64,000 bases of DNA, from contig NZ_CP082326.1 in assembly GCF_019884785.1 (NCBI RefSeq), forward strand, positions 1,295,355-1,359,354. The letters run 5' to 3'. This document shows, in pieces, positions 35,181 to 41,983 of this stretch. Source of the DNA: Crassaminicella profunda. GTDB taxonomy: Bacteria; Bacillota; Clostridia; Peptostreptococcales; Thermotaleaceae. A model generated the notes under the pieces. That model made no database searches, had not been told where the DNA came from, and worked only from the letters and a program-made list of their open reading frames with translations. A program made the position numbers and the translations under genes. Position 1 is the first letter of the stretch. Every line of letters begins with the position of its first letter.

Positions 35181-35441
35181 ATGAGAGCAGATAGAGAAAA
35201 ATGTCCTTGTTGTGGTTACTATACAATACCCAAAAGAACTGAAGAGAAATTTTATTCTTGTGGATTTATTTGTCCCGTTTGTTTTTGGGAAATTGACATC
35301 TTTATTTCTGATAATGAAGAGTCTAGTGATCAAAATCATGGTCTAACCTTGAAACAAGCAAAAAAAAATTATAGGACTTTTGGTGCTTGTTGTAAAAGCG
35401 ACTTAAAATACGTTCGTAAGCCAACTGATGCCGAGAAATAA
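35181..35441 (+). CDS. CPCC-type cysteine-rich small protein
   Basis: An 86-residue protein with KCPCCGYYTI near the start, then ICPVCFWEID, which together make a zinc-ribbon-like site, followed by LTLKQAKKNYRTFGAC. The same order is found in the CPCC family (cysteine-rich CPCC), a small family in bacteria and phages with no known role. SD GCGAGGAGG precedes the ATG. It closes the cassette before R17. Confidence 0.8.
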   Translation: MRADREKCPCCGYYTIPKRTEEKFYSCGFICPVCFWEIDIFISDNEESSDQNHGLTLKQAKKNYRTFGACCKSDLKYVRKPTDAEK

Positions 35442-35462
35442 ACTTTGTTAAGTGAACATAAT

Positions 35463-35945
35463 AAATTTAAATTGTCACTAAATCATCCCAAAGAACATAT
35501 TTATATAAGAAGGGGGTGATTTTTTGCGTTATAGAAGATACCGCCGTAGAAAAGCAAAAGGTAGCTTGAAAGCATTTATTAGTCTATTACTTATATTTTT
35601 AATACTTATTTATGGGTTTTTATTAGTGGATCAGAAAATAAAACCTGCATTTATAGCAATAGCAGAGGTGAACCCGTCTGTGAGTTAATGGCTACTTTTA
35701 GGGTGAGGGTGTGTTATGGGTTAGATTGATTTTTTATGGGGGATGAGTGGACAAGCAGAGATAATAAAGCTATTAGCAAAACAAGGGTGATAGGTATATG
35801 TGTTGAATAATCATAAAAGCTAATTAATGAATGCTAAATTTTATATAATTATATATATGATATCTATATTATCGAAAAATTATAAAAAATATAGGCTGCA
35901 TATTACACAATAGTAATTTTATGTGAATATTATTTATAGTTTATT
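35463..35945 (+). repeat. Complete yunB/cassette repeat R17
   Basis: AAATTTAAATTGTCACTAAA, hairpin (AATCATCCC variant), TTG start (35524), yunB codons in frame, junction GAGGTGAACCCGTCTGTGAG (GAA 35670-35672) and the P' block to ATTACACAATAGTAA and ATTATTTATAG. Confidence 0.9.
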
Positions 35946-35959
35946 CGTAAAGGGGGGTG

Positions 35960-35989
35960 ATGAAAATGAAAATAAAAATAGTGAAATGA
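35960..35989 (+). CDS. Leader peptide MKMKIKIVK
   Basis: A nine-codon frame right after AAAGGGGGG (35949-35957), ending 34 nt before the hydrolase start. It is very Lys-rich. A strong SD on a short frame just upstream of a separate SD (GAAGGAGG at 36009) suggests a leader, but no clear alternative hairpin was seen. Confidence 0.4.
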   Translation: MKMKIKIVK

Positions 35990-36023
35990 GTCTATTTATA
36001 AAATTATCGAAGGAGGATAAAGC

Positions 36024-36788
36024 ATGTCGTATTTTAAATACAATGATAAGCAGTGCTATTATGAAGAATTTGGCGAAGGTACTCCGTTACTCTTTTTGCA
36101 TGGGAATACCGCATCTTCAAGAATGTTTGATGGAATAACTGATTTATATAAAGAAAATTATAAAGTAGTTTTAATAGATTTTCTGGGGCATGGTAAATCA
36201 GAAAGGCTCGAACGATTTCCGATTGATTTATGGTTTGATGAAGCCATGCAGGTCATAGCCTTTTTAGAACAGATGAAATATGGAAAGGTGAATATTATCG
36301 GAAGCAGTGGTGGTGCTCTTGCTGGCATTAATGTAGCTTTGGAAAGACCTGACTTAGTAAATAAAGTGATTGCAGATAGCTTTGAGGGTGAAGTTCCTTT
36401 AGCAGAGTTTGTGCAAAATATTAAATCAGAACGTGAATTATCAAAGCAGGATGATGGAGCAAAAGCCTTTTACATTTACAACCAAGGCAAAAATTGGGAG
36501 CAGGTGGTAGATAATGATACCAATGCATTGTATGAGCATTACAAAACCATAGGGAAATTCTTTCATAAGTCAATTGAAATGTTGAGGGGAGCGATATTGT
36601 TTACAGGAAGTAAGGAGGATGAGTTTGTAACCTGCGATTTCTATGAAAAAACTTATTCTGCACTTCTGAAAAAGGTTGAAAATGGGAAAATACATCTATT
36701 TGATAAAGGCGGGCATCCTGCAATTATGTCCAATGCAGTTGAGTTTTCTAAAGTAGCGAATACTTTTTTAACAAAAACAAATGAGTAG
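36024..36788 (+). CDS. Alpha/beta hydrolase
   Basis: A 254-residue hydrolase. LLFLHGNTASSRMF (about 22-35) forms the oxyanion hole, IIGSSGGALAGINVAL (about 92-107) holds the nucleophile Ser in GSSGG, FTGSKEDEFV (about 194-203) the acid, and KGGHPAIM (about 229-236) the His. It is homologous to the hydrolase at 39305 in another cassette, including the GNTASS/GDTASS and SSGGA segments. SD AGGAGGA precedes the ATG. Substrate unknown; related enzymes cleave esters or lactones. Confidence 0.85.
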   Translation: MSYFKYNDKQCYYEEFGEGTPLLFLHGNTASSRMFDGITDLYKENYKVVLIDFLGHGKSERLERFPIDLWFDEAMQVIAFLEQMKYGKVNIIGSSGGALAGINVALERPDLVNKVIADSFEGEVPLAEFVQNIKSERELSKQDDGAKAFYIYNQGKNWEQVVDNDTNALYEHYKTIGKFFHKSIEMLRGAILFTGSKEDEFVTCDFYEKTYSALLKKVENGKIHLFDKGGHPAIMSNAVEFSKVANTFLTKTNE

Positions 36789-36810
36789 AATCTTTAGTTA
36801 GTATGCATTC

Positions 36811-36995
36811 TTCTTATATTGCGTATTGAATATAAACTAAATTAAAATTGTAACTAAATCACCTCTAAGAAACATATTTATATATGAAGGGGGTGATTTT
36901 TTGCATTATAGGAGATACCGCCGTAGAAAAACAAATAGTAAAGAGTAAATATACAATTGAAAAATTCCAATAATTGGTATAAAATCATTAATGTG
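36811..36995 (+). repeat. yunB/cassette repeat R18 with deletion
   Basis: TTCTTATATTGCGTATTGAA, hairpin, TTG start with GCATTATAGG, and yunB codons up to GTAGAAAAACAAA (36933). Then TACAATTGAAAAATTCCAAT and TTGGTATAAAATCATTAATG, the distal promoter part of the P' block. The junction is deleted. Confidence 0.8.
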
Positions 36996-37276
36996 TGGGA
37001 GGAGATTTTAAGACTGTTTAGTTTGTAAGAATGGGTATTAGCTATGCTTAAAAAATATGTTTAAGAATCTGTTCTAATTTGTAAACTAAGACATATTAAT
37101 GTGAGATAAGTTTATTATTCAAACATGGGATTTACAGCATGACTGAAAGAATTTTAGGATGTTTACAATTCAGGTTGTAAAGCTTCAGGAACGTTAGTTG
37201 ACAGTTATTATTATGATGACTTTAATTGGTGTTCTTTAATAAAAAAAGTTTAATTTACAATATAAGGGTGATTTTT

Positions 37277-37648
37277 ATGTATGTAGGTATTGCACCAATA
37301 AAAACAAAAAATGTTGGAAAGATATACTTAGAACAAATGTATATACAAGGTAGTAAGAAGTGGATTTTATCAAGAATTTCACCAAAATGCGAAAACTGCA
37401 ATTCTAATAAGCATTATGATGTTATTTGTACCTCTAAACTCTTTATTATTGTTATTCCATATGATAAAGCATATAAAATTGTATGCCCAAAGTGTGGAGA
37501 GACCATAGGGTTAGATTTTGAAGAATATTTGTTAATAGAACCGTTTATAAAATTAAATAAGAAATATGAAGAAGGAAAAATATCACATCAAGAATATGAA
37601 GATAGGATAACAAAAATATCTGATAAGCTTAAATATAGTAAAAAATAA
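37277..37648 (+). CDS. Zinc-ribbon protein of unknown function
   Basis: A 123-residue protein starting MYVGIAPIKTKNVGKIYLEQM. A treble CxxC site is visible: CENCNSNKHYDVICTSK and KIVCPKCGETIGLDFEEY. A C-terminal amphipathic helix (INKKYEEGKISHQEYEDRITKI-type, SHOCT-like) follows. Zinc-ribbon plus SHOCT-like tail proteins are common in Firmicutes with no assigned role. The ATG at 37277 (SD AAGGGTG) is used rather than the longer frame from 37226. Confidence 0.68.
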   Translation: MYVGIAPIKTKNVGKIYLEQMYIQGSKKWILSRISPKCENCNSNKHYDVICTSKLFIIVIPYDKAYKIVCPKCGETIGLDFEEYLLIEPFIKLNKKYEEGKISHQEYEDRITKISDKLKYSKK

Positions 37649-37707
37649 TTCAGGCTTTTGTAACCATCATCCAGCATTGTATTATCTATACAAGGAGTGT
37701 TGAAAAA

Positions 37708-38181
37708 ATGGAACAAGAACATAAATCAGTACAAAAAATGTGGGGAAATTATTTAATGTCCATAGGTGAGAACATTAGAAATACTAATAAAAATTACACT
37801 TCATGGTATTTTTGTGATAATGAAAAAAGTGCTAATAATTTAGCAAAATTAGTTAAACAAGGTACTAAAAGAGCAACTACTGGATTATATTATTTTTATG
37901 AAGTAGATGGTGAAATATTGCCTAAAGAAGGAGTCTTTAGCATAATTACAGATTGGGATGGAATAGCTCAATGTATTATTCAAACAAAGAAAGTAACTGT
38001 ATTGCCTTTCAAAGAAGTAACAGAAGAATTTGTAAAAACAGAAGGTGAGGGGGATAAGTCTCTAAAATATTGGCGAAAAGTACATAAAGATTTTTTTACT
38101 AGAGAATTAAAAGAGCAAGAAATAGAATTTTCGGAAGATATGTTGGTAGTATGTGAGGAATTTGAAGTTGCATATAAGTAG
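37708..38181 (+). CDS. ASCH-domain protein (copy 2)
   Basis: A 157-residue paralogue of the protein at 14508; about 85% of residues agree by eye and the first 20 are the same. The same GTKRATT-type segment and C-terminal EDMLVVCEEFEV end are present. The two copies sit 23 kb apart in different cassettes with different neighbours, which suggests that cassettes are gained or duplicated one by one. SD AAGGAGTG precedes the ATG. Role as for ASCH proteins (RNA or nucleoside binding). Confidence 0.85.
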   Translation: MEQEHKSVQKMWGNYLMSIGENIRNTNKNYTSWYFCDNEKSANNLAKLVKQGTKRATTGLYYFYEVDGEILPKEGVFSIITDWDGIAQCIIQTKKVTVLPFKEVTEEFVKTEGEGDKSLKYWRKVHKDFFTRELKEQEIEFSEDMLVVCEEFEVAYK

Positions 38182-38220
38182 AATATTACGAAGTAAGGAA
38201 TGTTCTCATAACGGAAAGGT

Positions 38221-38682
38221 GTGAAAGAAGTGGAAATCATATCTGTAAAAAAATTTCCTGAATATAAAGAGATAGCAATTAAATATTTTCAAAGTAAATG
38301 GGCATCTCCAAATAGTATGAAAGTTTATGATGACTGTATAACTAATTGCACTACTACCTCTAGTCCATTGCCACAGTGGTATCTGTTGATGGACGATGGT
38401 AAAATAATTGGTTGTGCAGGTCTTATTACCAATGATTTTATTAGCCGTATGGATTTATATCCTTGGGTCTGTGCTTTATACATTGAAGAAGAATACAGGA
38501 GAAATACTTACGGTTCTCTTCTGTTAGAACAGGCAAAGATAGATGCAAAAGTAGGAGGGTTTTCTCACTTATACCTCTGCACAAATCATATCGGATACTA
38601 TGAAAAGTATGGATTTAAGTATATTGGTACAGGCTATCATCCATGGGGAGATAGTTCTCGCATATATGTTGCAACCTTATAA
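38221..38682 (+). CDS. GNAT N-acetyltransferase
   Basis: A 153-residue acetyltransferase: WYLLMDDGKIIGCAGLITNDF, then PWVCALYIEEEYRRNTYGSLLLEQA (motif A, RxxxYG variant of RxxGxG, about 80-104), and SHLYLCTNHIGYYEKYGF (motif B). The first Gly of the pyrophosphate loop is replaced by Thr (RRNTYG), which is unusual and may lower acetyl-CoA binding. Starts at GTG 38221 or GTG 38230 are both possible. It shares a cassette with the ASCH protein and the zinc-ribbon protein. Confidence 0.82.
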   Translation: MKEVEIISVKKFPEYKEIAIKYFQSKWASPNSMKVYDDCITNCTTTSSPLPQWYLLMDDGKIIGCAGLITNDFISRMDLYPWVCALYIEEEYRRNTYGSLLLEQAKIDAKVGGFSHLYLCTNHIGYYEKYGFKYIGTGYHPWGDSSRIYVATL

Positions 38683-38696
38683 TATGTTTCGCAATT

Positions 38697-39150
38697 TTCG
38701 TATATTGCGTATTGAATCAAATCAACTTAAAATTGTAACTAAATCACCCCTTATCATCATATTTATAGAAGAAGGGGGTGATTTTTTGCGTTATAGGAGA
38801 CATCGCCGAGGAAAGATGAAAGGTAGCTTAAAATCATTTATTAGCATAATTATAATTTTTTTAGTACTTATTTATGGATTTATGTTAGTAGATCAGAAAA
38901 TAAAGCCTGCATTTATAGCAATAACAGAGGTGAACCTGTCTGTGAGTTAATGGCTACTTTTAAGGTGAGGGCGTGCTATGGGATTGACTGAAAATGGGTT
39001 ATCTTTTTATGGCAGATAGATGGACGAGTATAGGTAAAAAGAAGCTATTATAGGATAAGGATGATATATAGGTGGTGAATAATCAAAAATATAATTGATA
39101 AATGCTAATATTTGGTATAATATTATAGAGGTGTTATCTGTAATATCATG
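38697..39150 (+). repeat. Complete yunB/cassette repeat R19
   Basis: TTCGTATATTGCGTATTGAA, hairpin, TTG start (38787), yunB codons in frame (with the GFMLVDQKIK variant of native yunB), junction GAGGTGAACCTGTCTGTGAG (GAA 38932-38934), and the P' block to TATTTGGTATAATATTATAG. Confidence 0.9.
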
Positions 39151-39180
39151 TGTATTAACAAATCACGAGGAGGTGCTATA

Positions 39181-39207
39181 ATGGGAATTTTTAATAAACT
39201 TAAATAA
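39181..39207 (+). CDS. Leader peptide MGIFNKLK
   Basis: Eight codons after a perfect SD (GAGGAGGTG, 39167-39175), ending 98 nt before the hydrolase. The start MGIF is the same as in the ErmC leader (MGIFSIFVI), the standard case of drug-induced ribosome stalling; the rest differs, so this may be chance. Confidence 0.5.
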   Translation: MGIFNKLK

Positions 39208-39249
39208 TCTATATGTAAGAGTAACTATTAACTCTCCCATGTAGATTAT
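39204..39249 (+). promoter_or_regulatory. Hairpin overlapping the MGIFNKLK leader stop
   Basis: ATAATCTATATG (39204-39215) pairs 11/12 with CATGTAGATTAT (39238-39249), with an inner AGAGT/ACTCT stem. The left arm starts at the leader's stop codon, so ribosome position on the leader would affect it. Confidence 0.5.
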
Positions 39250-39304
39250 CTAAAATAAATATTTATGAAAATTTTTTATAATGTTTGTTATCGGGAGGTT
39301 AAAA

Positions 39305-40051
39305 ATGTCTTATTTTGAATATAAAAATCTTAATATATATTATAGAGTATTTGGGGAAGGGAAACCTTTAGTCATTATACATGGAGATACAGCTTCCTCA
39401 AAAATGTTTATACCAGAATTAAAATTCTATTCTAAAAACTTTAAAGTAATTTTATTAGATTTAGTAGGTCAAGGAAAATCTCAGAGAGTAGATAAACTGC
39501 CCTTAAATTATTGGCATTTTAATTCTATTTTAGTTATTGAATTATGTAAATATCTTGGTATCAGCAATGTTAATTTGTTAGGGACCAGTGGTGGGGCTAT
39601 TGTTGCTTTGAATGCTGTATTAGAAGAACCTAACTTGTTTAATAAAATAATCGTGGATAGCTTCATAGGAGAAAATTTATCTTATGATTTTGCTAAGAAA
39701 ATTGTAGATGATAGAAAAATAGCAAAAAGTATGTTAGGTTCTAAGTTATTTTGGTTTATAATGCATGGCTTTGATTGGAAAAATGTTATTGACCAAAATA
39801 CAAATTTAATTATAAATTTTTCAAGAAATATAAGTAATTTTTTCAATTATAATCTTAGCAACATAGAAAATAATGTTTTAATTACAGGAAGCTTGAAAGA
39901 TGATTTAATACCTAATATCGAAAGTACACTAAAAAGTATTAATTTAAAAATAGAAAATTCTAAATTGGTTATTTTTGAGAATGGAAATCACCCTGCTATG
40001 TTTAGTAATAAAGAAGAGTTTAGAAATTTGGTTTTAGAATTTTTATCCTAA
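39305..40051 (+). CDS. Alpha/beta hydrolase (paralogue of 36024)
   Basis: A 248-residue hydrolase with LVIIHGDTASSKMF (oxyanion), LLGTSGGAIVALNAVL (nucleophile Ser in GTSGG, about 89-104), ITGSLKDDLI (acid) and ENGNHPAMF (His). It is clearly homologous to the hydrolase at 36024 but more AT-rich and diverged. The ATG at 39305 is chosen because GGGAGG is 8 nt upstream; the frame from 39281 has no SD. A leader peptide and hairpin precede it. Confidence 0.83.
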   Translation: MSYFEYKNLNIYYRVFGEGKPLVIIHGDTASSKMFIPELKFYSKNFKVILLDLVGQGKSQRVDKLPLNYWHFNSILVIELCKYLGISNVNLLGTSGGAIVALNAVLEEPNLFNKIIVDSFIGENLSYDFAKKIVDDRKIAKSMLGSKLFWFIMHGFDWKNVIDQNTNLIINFSRNISNFFNYNLSNIENNVLITGSLKDDLIPNIESTLKSINLKIENSKLVIFENGNHPAMFSNKEEFRNLVLEFLS

Positions 40052-40110
40052 GTTGTAATAAAGTACTGTATTATTTAGAATTGAATTTTACTGTGTTTTT
40101 ATAAAGGAAT

Positions 40111-40440
40111 ATTCTTATATTGCTCATTGAATATAAACCAAATTAAAATTGTAACTAAATCACCTACCTTTATCATATTTATATAAGAAGGGGGTGATTT
40201 TTTACGTTATAGGAGATACCGCCGTGGAAAGATGAAAGGTAGCTTAAAAGCATTTATTAGCATAATTATAATTTTTTTAGTACTTATTTATGGATTTATG
40301 TTAGTGGATCAGAAAATAAAACCTGCATTTATAGCAATAGCAGAGGTGAACCCGTCTGTGAGTTAATGGCTACTTTTAAGATTAGGGTGTGCTATGGGAT
40401 TGATTAAAAATCGGTTGTTGCTTTGGGAGAAGTAGAGGGA
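40111..40440 (+). repeat. yunB/cassette repeat R20, last copy of the array (attL of the 17.7-kb element)
   Basis: ATTCTTATATTGCTCATTGA, hairpin, a start codon mutated to TTA (TTTACGTTATAGG), yunB codons in frame, junction GAGGTGAACCCGTCTGTGAG (GAA 40348-40350), then GTTAATGGCTACTTTTAAGA and ~60 bp of P' block. No further yunB 5' copy occurs until the native gene, so this is the left end of the element ending at 58098. Confidence 0.88.
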
Positions 40441-40729
40441 TAACCATAAGTATATAGATATTTTATGATGCGTTGTGAAATATGTCACGAAATTGCATTT
40501 TGTGGAATAATTTGCTATAATTTATGCAGATTATTTGAATGATTGATAATAAAAATGTAAATTTTGTCATAACGATATTAATTTCATATACTTTTAAGAT
40601 ATTAGAAAACAAAATAAAAAATGTTTTTAGAATGACTTAGCTGTGATCAGATAAATAGAAACAAGGAATATTATATTGGATGAAGAATAGATATAGTAAT
40701 AAAAACCCTATTAGATAAGGATGATTTCA
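40441..40729. other. Intergenic DNA before the defence operon
   Basis: AT-rich DNA. TTGCATTTTGTGGAATAATTTGCTATAATTT (in two pieces, 40492-40521) contains TTGCAT/TTGTGG and TATAAT and is the best promoter candidate for the operon. Confidence 0.4.
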
Positions 40730-41947
40730 ATGGACAAGCCAGTGGTATTAGATATATTTTGTGGTGCGGGGGGGATGTCAGAAGGTTTTATTCAAGCAGG
40801 ATTTGATGTTGGGTTTGCTTGTGATATTAATAAACAAGCTATGGATACATATGTTAATAGACATAAACAGTTGGGGTATAATGTAAAATTTGCATGTGTT
40901 GATATAAAAAAATTCTCAGAAGAAGAATTTCTAAAAGAATTCTTAGGTGAAAAAAAAGTTGATGTAGTATGTGGTGGACCACCTTGTCAAGGATTTAGTT
41001 TGGCAGGGAAGAGGAAACAAGATGATCCAAGAAATATGTTATTTAAAAGTTATATTCAAACTATTAAAAATGTTAAACCTAGTTATTTTGTAATGGAAAA
41101 TGTGGAAGGTCTTTTATCAATGAAGTTTGATAAATTCAAGGGAATTTCTGGAAAAAATTACAAAGAAGCAACAGTACCACAAATATTAGAAGAGGAATTT
41201 TATAAAATTGGATATAAAGTTGAACACAAAGTTCTTCAAGCTAATGGCTATGGTGTTCCACAAAACAGAAAGAGAGTATTTTTTATAGGACATAAAATTG
41301 AGAAAATAAGAGGTAAAAAGTATGTAGACTTAGTGGTACCACCCAAATTTCCAATGAGAAGTGTTAGTAAAGATGTAACTATTAAATTAGCTATAGATGA
41401 CTTATCGTTTTTAGAAGCAGGTCATCATACGAAGAAATATCATCAAAATCAATCTCTGTCAGACTATCAAAGTACGTCAATAAATGGTAGAACGCCGGCT
41501 GCTGATGGGAATCCTATAAAAGCTGAGCTTTTATCCAATCATGAGGCTACAAGACATTCAGCAAAGGTTATAGAAAGATTTTCATTAATACCGGAGGGTG
41601 GGAATTTAGAAGATTTGAAAAAGCGATTAAGCAATGATGAGTGGGAGAAGTATAAAACAAAAAAATTACGATGTTATCGCGTAAAGAGTGATGAACCATC
41701 ACCTACTGTATTAACATTACCTGATGATCTTATTCATTATGCAAGAAATAGAATTATGACTGTTAGAGAGTTAGCTAGACTACAATCTTTTGATGATAGC
41801 TTTGTATTTTTAGGAAAAAGAACAACTGGGGGAAAAAAAAGAAAAGTTGAATTACCTCAATATACACAAGTAGGTAATGCAGTACCTCCTTTAATGGCAC
41901 GGGCTGTGGCAAAAGAAATTATGAAAGCTTTTATAAAATCAGTATAA
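40730..41947 (+). CDS. DNA (cytosine-5) methyltransferase
   Basis: A 405-residue C5 methyltransferase with all main motifs in order: I (LDIFCGAGGMSEGF, residue 8 on), IV (VVCGGPPCQGFSLAG; catalytic Cys86), VI (YFVMENVEGL), VIII (QNRKRVFFIG), a target recognition region (about 205-330) and X (QVGNAVPPLMARAV). It would methylate a specific cytosine with SAM. There is no restriction endonuclease gene next to it. Instead a GHKL ATPase gene starts 37 nt downstream, then a receiver protein and a caspase/CHAT-like protein. The ATG at 40730 is used because AAGG is 9 nt upstream; 40721 is too close to it. Confidence 0.92.
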   Translation: MDKPVVLDIFCGAGGMSEGFIQAGFDVGFACDINKQAMDTYVNRHKQLGYNVKFACVDIKKFSEEEFLKEFLGEKKVDVVCGGPPCQGFSLAGKRKQDDPRNMLFKSYIQTIKNVKPSYFVMENVEGLLSMKFDKFKGISGKNYKEATVPQILEEEFYKIGYKVEHKVLQANGYGVPQNRKRVFFIGHKIEKIRGKKYVDLVVPPKFPMRSVSKDVTIKLAIDDLSFLEAGHHTKKYHQNQSLSDYQSTSINGRTPAADGNPIKAELLSNHEATRHSAKVIERFSLIPEGGNLEDLKKRLSNDEWEKYKTKKLRCYRVKSDEPSPTVLTLPDDLIHYARNRIMTVRELARLQSFDDSFVFLGKRTTGGKKRKVELPQYTQVGNAVPPLMARAVAKEIMKAFIKSV

Positions 41948-41983
41948 TAAAATAATTTTTAAAAATAAAAAGGTGGGGATTTG

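Noticed and set aside
35923-36138. 71-residue + strand ORF before the hydrolase
   Set aside because: Out of frame with the hydrolase and overlapping its start; no SD. The short frame at 35960 and the hydrolase at 36024 explain the region better.
2515-40440. CRISPR array suggested by many evenly recurring repeats
   Set aside because: The repeats are ~200-500 bp and 0.7-3.3 kb apart, contain yunB coding DNA and flank whole genes; there are no short repeats with spacers and no cas genes.
10105-40440. Integron with attC sites and a tyrosine integrase
   Set aside because: No tyrosine recombinase was seen and the repeats do not show attC R/L box structure; the junction fits a serine recombinase.
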